Origin: an uncultured Rhizobiaceae group bacterium
GTDB lineage: Bacteria > Pseudomonadota > Alphaproteobacteria > Rhizobiales > Rhizobiaceae
Length of the DNA: 24,041 nt
Direction of reading: 5' to 3'
Assembly: GCA_938009335.1 (NCBI GenBank)
Contig: CALLHT010000233.1
Coordinates: 1-24,041, forward strand
Made by a program: the position numbers and the translations under genes. Position 1 is the stretch's first letter, and each line of letters starts with the position of its first letter. This document shows, piece after piece, positions 14,655 through 21,920 of the stretch. Below the pieces are notes generated by a model, which was given only the letters and a program-made list of their open reading frames with translations, made no database searches and was not told where the DNA came from.

Positions 14655-15304
14655 GATCTGAAAATCCTACTGGGTAACGTTTCGTGCTGCATGGCGGCGA
14701 TGTCAGCCATGACAGTGTTGCTTCCTAAATCATCAAGTGTTGAAGACGCTGCACGGTTTGCCGCCTCAAGAACCATGTCTTCGAGCATCGCCAGCATTTC
14801 AACGCCGCCTTGCTGGCCCAATTTCATTAAGCGCAAAGCTGCCTGTATCTGGTTTGATACGTAAGCATGCAAATACGCACCTAAAGCGTGTTCAAGATCA
14901 ATACCAAGACTGCCAGCAACAGAGCCAACCGCTACCGGTAAAGGGCAGTCCAATGGCGCATCCATTTCACACCAGGCTTTTGCAGCGAGTAAAAATGCGC
15001 TGCCTTGAGCCATGGTTTCCAGATGGCGCGATGCAGAAAAACTCATTGCCTCTGACAGGTTTGCGATTTCGCTTAGATCAGCTTTTCTCGCAGAAATTCG
15101 CCAAGCCTCCGCTAAAACCACCGCGTCATTCCAACCGGGGCCGGACGTCAACAGATCAAGAAGCCAGTCGGCTAAATCTTTAGGACTGGAAACAACACCA
15201 TTGCCAATTGCCGCCTCTAATCCATGGCTATAACTAAATGCCCCTGTTGGAAATGCAGGCGAAAGCCATGTTTGCAACCGAATGAGCGATTGGAGTTTAG
15301 TCAT
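14651..15304 (-). CDS. ureF: Urease accessory protein UreF
   Basis: 217 residues, all-helical UreF. The N-terminal signature 'LQTWLSPAFPTGAFSYSHGLEAA' (10-32) is characteristic, followed by 'DLADWLLDLL' and 'GPGWNDAVVLAEAWR'. A distal 'AVGSVAGSLGIDLEHALGAYL' helix is also present. UreF sits in the UreD-UreF-UreG complex bound to apo-urease and acts as the checkpoint for nickel insertion. The start overlaps the stop of the phosphatase-like gene by four bases (ATGA), and its stop overlaps ureG the same way, so the three are translationally coupled. Confidence 0.95.
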   Translation of the reverse strand: MTKLQSLIRLQTWLSPAFPTGAFSYSHGLEAAIGNGVVSSPKDLADWLLDLLTSGPGWNDAVVLAEAWRISARKADLSEIANLSEAMSFSASRHLETMAQGSAFLLAAKAWCEMDAPLDCPLPVAVGSVAGSLGIDLEHALGAYLHAYVSNQIQAALRLMKLGQQGGVEMLAMLEDMVLEAANRAASSTLDDLGSNTVMADIAAMQHETLPSRIFRS

Positions 15305-15621
15305 AGCACCCGTGCCATTCGTGTCTTCAAAAGCTCCACCAACTCCGGTTGCATGTAAGAAAACTGATCGGGCACATCCAAACTTATAATTCGCTTTCCA
15401 TCCAGGTGCTTTTTGTACTTATGGCGCAGTTTGGCAGCTTGTGCTTTCTCCATAACAATTACATCGGTTGCCCATTGCAATTGATCCACACCCAAAACGA
15501 TATCCGCGTCGTTACTCAAACCAGCAGCATCTGTCTCGACATTTTCCAGTTTAGAAAACACATGCTCAGCTGTTGGACTGCGCTGACGGCATTTTCCGCA
15601 AATAAACAGCAAGTTTCTCAT
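15301..15621 (-). CDS. Low-molecular-weight phosphotyrosine-phosphatase-like protein inside the urease cluster
   Basis: 106 residues. The N-terminus 'MRNLLFICGKCRQRSPTAEHVF' has the CX5RS phosphate-binding loop of LMW protein tyrosine phosphatases (Cys8, Arg14, Ser15). 'AGLSNDADIVLGVDQLQWATDVIVMEK' matches the following strands, and Asp82/Asp85 in 'LDVPDQF' may stand in for the catalytic Asp of the family's D-P-Y motif. It belongs to the short (about 105-residue) subfamily rather than the usual 140-160-residue enzymes. Cytoplasmic. It starts 18 nt after ureE and overlaps ureF by four bases, so it is transcribed and translated with the urease genes. No urease role is known to me for this family. 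The activity is inferred from motif only, and a non-phosphatase role is possible. Confidence 0.75.
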   Translation of the reverse strand: MRNLLFICGKCRQRSPTAEHVFSKLENVETDAAGLSNDADIVLGVDQLQWATDVIVMEKAQAAKLRHKYKKHLDGKRIISLDVPDQFSYMQPELVELLKTRMARVL

Positions 15622-15639
15622 CGTAGATTTCCAGACAAA

Positions 15640-16086
15640 TTAGTCATGAGAATGCCCTCGATGATGACCGCCGTAAGCGCCACCTTCCGGATCAAAAGAA
15701 GCGGTGATCTCCGTAACGGTTGCGCCCAGCCCCTCCAGCATGTCCTTGATCACATGGTCTTGCCGGATGCGGAGATGGTTTTCCAAAATTTGTGTTGGCA
15801 GGTGTCTGTTTCCAAGCTGCCATGAAAGTTGCAGTAAGTGATGCTGAGATTCCGCGCGCACTTCATAAAGAGGTTCAGGCTCTGCAATCACCTCAATGAT
15901 ACGACCGTCCGAAAGTTCAATCCCCTCACCGTGACGCAATAAGCGTGCTTCTGGCAGATCGAGCAAGAATTCAATGCCACCATCAGACATCATTTTCAAA
16001 CGACGACGATGACGTGCCGTTTCGTCCAACGTTATGGTGTCAACCGGATTATGCGTGTGGGAATGGATGATGGATGCGGTAGTCAT
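15640..16086 (-). CDS. ureE: Urease nickel metallochaperone UreE
   Basis: 148 residues from the ATG at 16086, two bases after the ureC stop; a TTG two codons earlier (16092) would overlap ureC by four bases and is the alternative. N-terminal peptide-binding domain (about 20-80: 'RRRLKMMSDGGIEFLLDLPEARLLRHGEGIEL') and a C-terminal metal-binding domain with 'LGNRHLPTQILENHLRIRQDHVI' and 'FDPEGGAYGG'. The tail is a short His-rich stretch (HHRGHSHD), which should bind nickel. It hands nickel to UreG in the UreDFG complex. The position between ureC and ureF is common. Confidence 0.95.
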   Translation of the reverse strand: MTTASIIHSHTHNPVDTITLDETARHRRRLKMMSDGGIEFLLDLPEARLLRHGEGIELSDGRIIEVIAEPEPLYEVRAESQHHLLQLSWQLGNRHLPTQILENHLRIRQDHVIKDMLEGLGATVTEITASFDPEGGAYGGHHRGHSHD

Positions 16087-16088
16087 AA

Positions 16089-17801
16089 TCAAAACAAAAA
16101 GTACCGTTGCGCCATGGGAACAACTTCAGCCGGCTCGCACGTTAATAGTTCGCCATTGGCTCGAACCTGATAGGTTTCCGGATGCACCTCGATCTCCGGC
16201 GTGGCGTTGTTCAATATCATGGATGATTTACCGATCCCGTCGCGTGTATTCTCAACGGCCAGCATCCGTTTTTCAACGCCCAGTTTGGAGCCAAGATCAT
16301 CTTCTTTTGCGGCTTTGGATACAAAGGTCACGGATGAGTTAGTAAGGGACTTACCGAAGGCGCCAAACATTGGGCGCATGTGAACAGGTTGCGGCGTTGG
16401 GATGGAAGCATTGGGATCCCCCATCGGTGCAGCAGCGATTGTGCCCCCGATCAAAACCATATCAGGTTTTACCCCAAAGAAAGCAGGAGACCACATGACA
16501 AGGTCTGCACGTTTGCCAACTTCCACCGAGCCAATATGCTTATCAATGCCATGCGCAATCGCAGGATTGATGGTGTATTTCGCAATGTAACGGCGAACTC
16601 GAAAATTATCATTGTCCCCCTGGTCTTCAGCCAAGCTGCCGCGTTGACGTTTCATCTTATCAGCAGTTTGCCAGGTCCGAATGAGAACTTCACCCACACG
16701 GCCCATCGCCTGACTGTCCGATGCGATGATGGAGAACGCACCCATGTCATGAAGAATGTCTTCCGCCGCGATGGTTTCTTTGCGGATACGACTTTCAGCA
16801 AACGCCACATCCTCTGGAATGTTGTTGTCAAGGTGATGACAGACCATCAGCATGTCGAGATGTTCATCAAGGGTATTGACCGTATAAGGCCGCGTCGGGT
16901 TGGTTGAAGAGGGAAGGATATTCTCCAACCCACAAACCTTGATGATATCAGGCGCGTGTCCACCGCCTGCGCCTTCGGTATGGAATGCGTGGATGGTTCG
17001 GCCATCAATTGCCTTGATGGTATTCTCAACAAAACCGGACTCGTTCAATGTATCCGTATGGATCATCACCTGAACGTCATACTCATCTGCTACCGAAAGG
17101 CAGCAATCGATTGCGCCGGGTGTTGTACCCCAGTCTTCGTGCAGTTTCATGGCACATGCGCCGCCCTTGACCATTTCTTCCAATGCTGCAGGAAGTGATG
17201 CATTGCCTTTGCAGGACAGGCCAATGTTCATGGGGAACGCATCCATAGACTGGATCATGCGTCCTATGTGCCAAGGGCCAGGTGTACAGGTTGTGGCAAG
17301 CGTGCCATGCGCAGGTCCTGTTCCACCACCCAGCATGGTTGTGACGCCGGACATTAGCGCCTCTTCAATTTGCTGCGGGCAAATGAAGTGAATATGACTA
17401 TCAAAACCACCCGCAGTAACAATCTTACCTTCTCCGGCAATCGCCTCTGTGCCAGGTCCAATAATGATATCGACATTCGGTTGAGTATCAGGATTACCAG
17501 CCTTGCCGATGGCCGCAATCTCACCGCTCTTCAGACCAATATCGGCTTTATAGATACCGGTGTGATCCACAATCAAAGCATTGGTGATGACTGTATCAAC
17601 AGCTCCCCCAGCACGGGTTATCTGGCTTTGACCCATTCCATCACGAATGACTTTGCCGCCGCCGAACTTCACTTCCTCGCCATAGGTCGTGAGATCTTTC
17701 TCAACTTCAATGAAGAGTTCTGTATCAGCAAGCCGAACTTTATCTCCCGTCGTAGGACCAAACATGTCTGCATAGGCTGCTCTTGAGATTGAAGCGGGCA
17801 T
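16089..17801 (-). CDS. ureC: Urease alpha subunit UreC
   Basis: 570 residues, the catalytic subunit that hydrolyses urea to ammonia and carbamate. All active-site residues are visible: His136 and His138 (SHIHF), Lys219 to be carbamylated (GACAMKLHEDWG), His248 (MIHTD), His274 (HAFHTEGAGGGH), Cys321-His322 of the mobile flap (MVCHHLDNNIPEDVAFAESRIR) and Asp362 (IASDSQAMGR). They are offset by two from the usual enterobacterial numbering. The enzyme should therefore be functional. Its ATG shares one base with the ureB stop (TGATG), with a GGGAG ribosome site upstream. It assembles with UreA and UreB as separate chains, the three-subunit bacterial form. Confidence 0.98.
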   Translation of the reverse strand: MPASISRAAYADMFGPTTGDKVRLADTELFIEVEKDLTTYGEEVKFGGGKVIRDGMGQSQITRAGGAVDTVITNALIVDHTGIYKADIGLKSGEIAAIGKAGNPDTQPNVDIIIGPGTEAIAGEGKIVTAGGFDSHIHFICPQQIEEALMSGVTTMLGGGTGPAHGTLATTCTPGPWHIGRMIQSMDAFPMNIGLSCKGNASLPAALEEMVKGGACAMKLHEDWGTTPGAIDCCLSVADEYDVQVMIHTDTLNESGFVENTIKAIDGRTIHAFHTEGAGGGHAPDIIKVCGLENILPSSTNPTRPYTVNTLDEHLDMLMVCHHLDNNIPEDVAFAESRIRKETIAAEDILHDMGAFSIIASDSQAMGRVGEVLIRTWQTADKMKRQRGSLAEDQGDNDNFRVRRYIAKYTINPAIAHGIDKHIGSVEVGKRADLVMWSPAFFGVKPDMVLIGGTIAAAPMGDPNASIPTPQPVHMRPMFGAFGKSLTNSSVTFVSKAAKEDDLGSKLGVEKRMLAVENTRDGIGKSSMILNNATPEIEVHPETYQVRANGELLTCEPAEVVPMAQRYFLF

Positions 17802-18106
17802 CAGACGTCTCCCATAACTTTTTGGTTGAACCCAAACACCTTACGATTTCCCGCCAGTGGAACCAGTGTAACATCGCGCGCTTGACCGGGCTCAAAGCGG
17901 ACTGCAGTACCCGCAGCAATATCAAGGCGCATGCCTTTTGCCGTCTCGCGATCGAACTCAAGGCCGGAATTTGTTTCATAAAAATGATAATGGCTGCCCA
18001 CCTGAACAGGACGGTCGCCTGTATTGGCAACTTTCAGCGTGATTTTTTCTGCGCCTTCATTGAGCGTAATATCACCGTCAGCAGTGATTATTTCTCCGGG
18101 GATCAT
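17801..18106 (-). CDS. ureB: Urease beta subunit UreB
   Basis: 101 residues, standard length. 'MIPGEIITADGDITLNEG' at the start and 'VGSHYHFYETNSGLEFDRE...GMRLDIAAGTAVRFEPGQ' are diagnostic for UreB. The structural subunit packs against UreC and provides the docking site for UreD/UreF during nickel loading. It lies 10 nt after ureA with an AGGAGA ribosome site, and its stop overlaps the ureC start by one base. Confidence 0.97.
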   Translation of the reverse strand: MIPGEIITADGDITLNEGAEKITLKVANTGDRPVQVGSHYHFYETNSGLEFDRETAKGMRLDIAAGTAVRFEPGQARDVTLVPLAGNRKVFGFNQKVMGDV

Positions 18107-18116
18107 TCTACTTCTC

Positions 18117-18419
18117 CTAGCGTATCGGTTCGTGCACAGTTACGAGTTTCACGCCATCGGGAAAGGTTGCTTCCACCTGAATGTCGTGGATCATTTCCGG
18201 AATGCCTTCCATGACTTGCGAACGGGTGATCACATGCGCCCCGGCTTCCATGAGGTCAGCGACCGAGCGTCCATCACGTGCACCCTCCACGACAAAATCC
18301 GTAATCAGTGCGATGGCCTCTGGGTGATTGAGCTTCACGCCACGCTCAAGCCGTTTGCGCGCCACTTCCGCTGCCATAGCAATCAGCAATTTGTCTTTTT
18401 CCCTTGGAGTTAGATGCAT
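18117..18419 (-). CDS. ureA: Urease gamma subunit UreA
   Basis: 100 residues, standard length. 'MHLTPREKDKLLIAMAAEVARKRLERGVKLNHPEAIALI' and 'IQVEATFPDGVKLVTVHEPI' are classical UreA. Small structural subunit of the (UreABC)3 trimer. It starts 3 nt after the ureD stop, with a GGAGG ribosome site lying inside the end of ureD, indicating coupled translation and strong initiation for the structural genes. Confidence 0.97.
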   Translation of the reverse strand: MHLTPREKDKLLIAMAAEVARKRLERGVKLNHPEAIALITDFVVEGARDGRSVADLMEAGAHVITRSQVMEGIPEMIHDIQVEATFPDGVKLVTVHEPIR

Positions 18420-18422
18420 AAA

Positions 18423-19271
18423 TTATATCCTCCATACACGCGGCAACTCTGCATTACGCAAAATGTCTAAGACTGGCACCAGTGCCTGCCGTAACGCATA
18501 GGTGTCTGATGCTAGAATGCGTCCGGTTATCTTTCCCTCAAAAGCGCTGAAGCCTGAAACAACATCTTTAGAGACATCATGAAGCTTGGTTACAATTGAT
18601 CGAAGCGTCTCGTTGTCTTTTGAAGAGACAAACAACAAGCTGGCCAGTGCTCGGTTCTTGCCGAACTTTGCAAGAGAGTTAGTTGAACCAGCGATGCGCA
18701 GATCATCAGCAAAAATTACTTTCCCCTCGCAGCGAACACGCCAGCGGTCATGAAACTGCACGTCGTCTACAGTCTCACCCATGGCTTCACGGCCCATCAT
18801 GACACTTTCAAGCGCCAGCAACTCAGAACCATGCGCCATTTCAACGTCAAAGGTTCTTGACAGCGAAGAGCTATTATAAAGGATCGTTTCTTGTGGAACC
18901 CAATGCAAAGCGCTGTTTTTTCCAATCCGAAGGGACGTCTGCACACGCGCCGCTCCTGATATCGATTTGTACGATTTCTCGCAGGCCTGAGTGGTAATAA
19001 TAGCATTGCAATCTGAATTGAGGCTGACGTCCCAGCTGAGAAAATCTCCCCCCGTCAAACCGCCAGCCGTGTTGATAAGAACCGCTTCCAAAGACTCATC
19101 ATAATGCTTTGGAAAGCGTATCTTTGCGCTGCCCTGTTGGTAAAGCCTATCAAGCTTTGTTGTCTTGCCATTATGTTTGAAGGAGACAGCGGCTTTCGCA
19201 TCCACACGCTGATCATGCATATCCAGCGGTAAATTTTGGATTGCGTCAGACTGAGAGGTGCTTGCGTACAT
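18423..19271 (-). CDS. ureD: Urease accessory protein UreD
   Basis: About 282 residues from the preferred ATG at 19271 (MYASTSQSDAIQ...). The conserved family sequence starts at 'QRVDAKAAVSFKHNGKTTKLDRLYQQG', then 'AVLINTAGGLTGGDFLSWDVSLN', 'ITTQACEKSYKS' and 'WVPQETILYNSSSLSRTFDVEM'. The frame remains open upstream of 19271, but that part lies inside urtE and is not UreD-like; an ATG at 19220 is a possible later start. Neither has a strong ribosome site. The preferred start overlaps urtE by 26 bp, suggesting read-through translation from the transporter genes. UreD binds apo-urease first and recruits UreF and UreG. Confidence 0.93.
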   Translation of the reverse strand: MYASTSQSDAIQNLPLDMHDQRVDAKAAVSFKHNGKTTKLDRLYQQGSAKIRFPKHYDESLEAVLINTAGGLTGGDFLSWDVSLNSDCNAIITTQACEKSYKSISGAARVQTSLRIGKNSALHWVPQETILYNSSSLSRTFDVEMAHGSELLALESVMMGREAMGETVDDVQFHDRWRVRCEGKVIFADDLRIAGSTNSLAKFGKNRALASLLFVSSKDNETLRSIVTKLHDVSKDVVSGFSAFEGKITGRILASDTYALRQALVPVLDILRNAELPRVWRI

Positions 19272-19941
19272 TCTTTTTATCCAGGTCATTTGCCGGCCCA
19301 TGGTGGACCATCTTGCCGCGATCCATGATGTAAACATCGTCTGCAAGTTGGCGGCAGAAATCAAGATATTGTTCAACAAGCACAATTGCCAAGCCGGCGG
19401 TGTCGCGAAGATATTCAATCGCTCTCCCGATATCCTTGATGACCGAGGGCTGAATGCCTTCGGTTGGTTCGTCGAGCACCAGAACTTTGGGTCGCATTAC
19501 AAGCGCCCGACCAATTGCAAGTTGTTGTTGCTGCCCGCCAGACAAGTCACCACCGCGTCGACCCAGCATTTTCTTTAGAACAGGAAAGAGCTCAAAGACT
19601 TCATCAGGCAAAGTTCTTTCGGAACGCGGTAGAAGCGAAAAGCCAGTTTCAAGATTTTCTTGCACGCTCAACATCGGAAATACATCGCGTCCCTGCGGAA
19701 CATACGCTATGCCGCTTGCGGCGCGGGTATGAGGTAGTGTTTTGGAAACAGCATTGCCGTCCAAGTCTATCACACCGGAAGAGATTGGATGATGCCCGGT
19801 GATGGCTTTAAGCAAAGAAGTTTTGCCGACTCCATTTCGCCCCATGATACAGGTCACCGATGCTGGCTCTGCTTTAACAGAGACGTCATAAAGAATTTGC
19901 GCAGCACCATAGTGTAGATCAATGTTTGATACATTCAGCAT
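19246..19941 (-). CDS. urtE: Urea ABC transporter ATP-binding protein UrtE
   Basis: 231-residue LivF-like ATPase. Walker A is GRNGVGKT (34-41); 'YVPQGRDVFPMLSVQENL' is the Q-loop typical of UrtE. The signature LSGGQ is at 133-137 and Walker B LVLDEPTEGIQPS follows from 154. 'EYLRDTAGLAIVLVEQYLDF' carries the late-sheet segment. Assigned to urea rather than branched-chain amino acids because it lies between the other urt genes and the urease genes and shows the UrtE-specific 'PTEGIQPSVI'. It follows urtD by 12 nt and overlaps the likely ureD start. Confidence 0.94.
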   Translation of the reverse strand: MLNVSNIDLHYGAAQILYDVSVKAEPASVTCIMGRNGVGKTSLLKAITGHHPISSGVIDLDGNAVSKTLPHTRAASGIAYVPQGRDVFPMLSVQENLETGFSLLPRSERTLPDEVFELFPVLKKMLGRRGGDLSGGQQQQLAIGRALVMRPKVLVLDEPTEGIQPSVIKDIGRAIEYLRDTAGLAIVLVEQYLDFCRQLADDVYIMDRGKMVHHGPANDLDKKNVRKHLSV

Positions 19942-19953
19942 TATCAGAGTTTC

Positions 19954-20694
19954 CTAGCGACCAAGATAGACATCAATCACCTCTTGATTGTTTGTAACAT
20001 GATCCAGACTGCCTTCTGCCAGAACAGAGCCTTCATGAAGGACTGTTACGCGACAATTGAGACTACGCACGAATTCCATGTCATGCTCCACGACGACGAT
20101 GGCATGGTCTTTGGCGAGCTTGCGCAACAATTTCACTGTCTTCTTTCGCTCATCGCCTGTCATTCCGGCAGCCGGTTCATCGACCAACAGCAATTGCGGG
20201 TCTTGTGCGAGTAACATGCCGATTTCTAGCCATTGTTTTTGACCATGGGACAACTCAGCCGCAGAACGTGAAATTTTATCAATCAACCCAATATCGATCG
20301 CAATCTGATAGACTTTTTCCTGATCTGCTTTGCTGTAATCATAAAAAAGCGTTTTGAACGGACTACGATCATTCTGCAGCGCCATCATTAAATTGTCTTC
20401 TACGGTTTGATCTTCAAAAACTGTCGGACGTTGAAATTTTCTACCTACGCCCATCCTTGCTATGTTTGATTCAGTATGTCGGAGAAGCGAAACATTCTTC
20501 TCACCCCACAATACATCTCCGCTATCGGGGCGGGTTTTGCCGGTAACGATATCCATGAATGTTGTCTTGCCAGCCCCATTGGGTCCAATGATCGCACGCA
20601 ATTCCCGATCACCAATTTGAAAGCTGAGATTGTTGATCGCTTTGAAACCATCAAATGAAACGGAGATACGATCGACTTCGAGAAGGCTATCCAT
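19954..20694 (-). CDS. urtD: Urea ABC transporter ATP-binding protein UrtD
   Basis: 246 residues from the ATG at 20694 (MDSLLEVDRISVSFDGFKAI...), chosen because GGAGG lies 8 nt upstream; an earlier in-frame start at 20757 would only add unrelated sequence inside urtC. LivG-like ATPase with Walker A GPNGAGKT (37-44) and 'GVGRKFQRPTVFEDQTVEDNL' typical of UrtD. The signature LSHGQ (148-152) has His instead of the usual Gly, as is common in UrtD, and Walker B is LLLVDEPAAGM. It overlaps the urtC stop by 8 bp. Confidence 0.94.
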   Translation of the reverse strand: MDSLLEVDRISVSFDGFKAINNLSFQIGDRELRAIIGPNGAGKTTFMDIVTGKTRPDSGDVLWGEKNVSLLRHTESNIARMGVGRKFQRPTVFEDQTVEDNLMMALQNDRSPFKTLFYDYSKADQEKVYQIAIDIGLIDKISRSAAELSHGQKQWLEIGMLLAQDPQLLLVDEPAAGMTGDERKKTVKLLRKLAKDHAIVVVEHDMEFVRSLNCRVTVLHEGSVLAEGSLDHVTNNQEVIDVYLGR

Positions 20695-21919
20695 CTGCTT
20701 TTTCCTCCTTCTTTGTCGAAAACCGATCGAACAATCCACCCAGACCATTTGAGGCATAAAGAGTGGTCACAACAAACGTCACACCCAGCAGAACCAGCCA
20801 CCAGTCCACCCATTGCAGATCATAAAACCCGAGCGGAATGTTTGGAATTTGGCCTCCGGTAAAAAGCGACGAAAGGAGTGAAACAAAGGCCGCACCAATA
20901 ACCGCGCCATAGAGCCTGCCACGCCCGCCGATCGCCACCCAGACCGCTAGATAGATGGATGCAATTGGGGCGATTTCTGCCGGATTAATGATACCTGCTT
21001 GCGGATAATATAATGCACCCGCGATACCTGCCATAATTGCTGTTAGAACAAATACGAAAAGTTTGTATGCTTCGACATTGTAACCCAGAAAGCGAACCCG
21101 GCTTTCGTCATCGCGAATGGCACGGATTACATTTCCAAATTTCGATTCCACAATCAACTTGATTGCAAGATAAGATAATCCCAATGCAAGCGCAGACGCC
21201 CATAAGAACCAGACAGAAATAATTGCTTGAGGCGTTTCTGCCAATCCGGGCAAGTTCTGCAAACCGGACAAACCGTTATTGCCTCTCAACCCACTATCGT
21301 TCTGAAATAGATAGAGTGCCAGCGCCAGCGTCATGGCCTGTGTTAAAATGGAAAGATAAACGCCGGTTACGCGGCTTCGAAATGCAAGCCATCCGAAGAC
21401 GAGTGCCAAAGCACCCGGCACTAGAATAACAAGCGCCAATTGCGCCAGCAGACTATGGGAGAATGCCCAGATCAACGGGAACTCGGAGCCACCAACAACG
21501 CCGAATATCTGCGTACCGATGGCATCGTGTATCTCTTCCGGCGTCATCGGAAGAGCAGCGGCTTGACCAGCTTTCACAACAATCAATTCAGTGCGCGCAT
21601 ACATGAGCCACATGCCGATCATATATCCGCCAAGGCCGAAGAATGCAAAATGCCCAAGGCTTAGAATGCCGCAATATCCCCATAGCAGGTCCATCGCCAG
21701 CGCCACGAGACAAAAGCAAAGCGTTTTACCAAGAGTTTTAACAAGGCTTGTTGAGATAAGTCCTAAGCCAAATCCCTCACTCAGGATTGTGACAAAGATC
21801 GTAAAGATACCGAGCAGCCCAAGGAACACCAGCGTTGAGGGATTACGCATCAAAAACCGTATGAGCGGTCCTCCGAATTCGGAATCAATGCTATGCGATT
21901 GTAGTACAGTTTCAGTCAT
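20687..21919 (-). CDS. urtC: Urea ABC transporter permease UrtC
   Basis: 410-residue LivM-like inner-membrane permease with about ten hydrophobic segments. 'GYCGILSLGHFAFFGLGGYMIGMWLMY' and 'GNVIRAIRDDESRVRFLGYNVEAYKLFVFVLTA' are the conserved loops of the family. A roughly 40-residue hydrophilic stretch around 'TPEEIHDAIGTQIFG' lies between two membrane segments, as in other UrtC proteins. It begins one base after the urtB stop. Pairs with UrtB to form the urea channel of the ABC importer. Confidence 0.94.
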   Translation of the reverse strand: MTETVLQSHSIDSEFGGPLIRFLMRNPSTLVFLGLLGIFTIFVTILSEGFGLGLISTSLVKTLGKTLCFCLVALAMDLLWGYCGILSLGHFAFFGLGGYMIGMWLMYARTELIVVKAGQAAALPMTPEEIHDAIGTQIFGVVGGSEFPLIWAFSHSLLAQLALVILVPGALALVFGWLAFRSRVTGVYLSILTQAMTLALALYLFQNDSGLRGNNGLSGLQNLPGLAETPQAIISVWFLWASALALGLSYLAIKLIVESKFGNVIRAIRDDESRVRFLGYNVEAYKLFVFVLTAIMAGIAGALYYPQAGIINPAEIAPIASIYLAVWVAIGGRGRLYGAVIGAAFVSLLSSLFTGGQIPNIPLGFYDLQWVDWWLVLLGVTFVVTTLYASNGLGGLFDRFSTKKEEKADG

Positions 21920-21920
21920 A

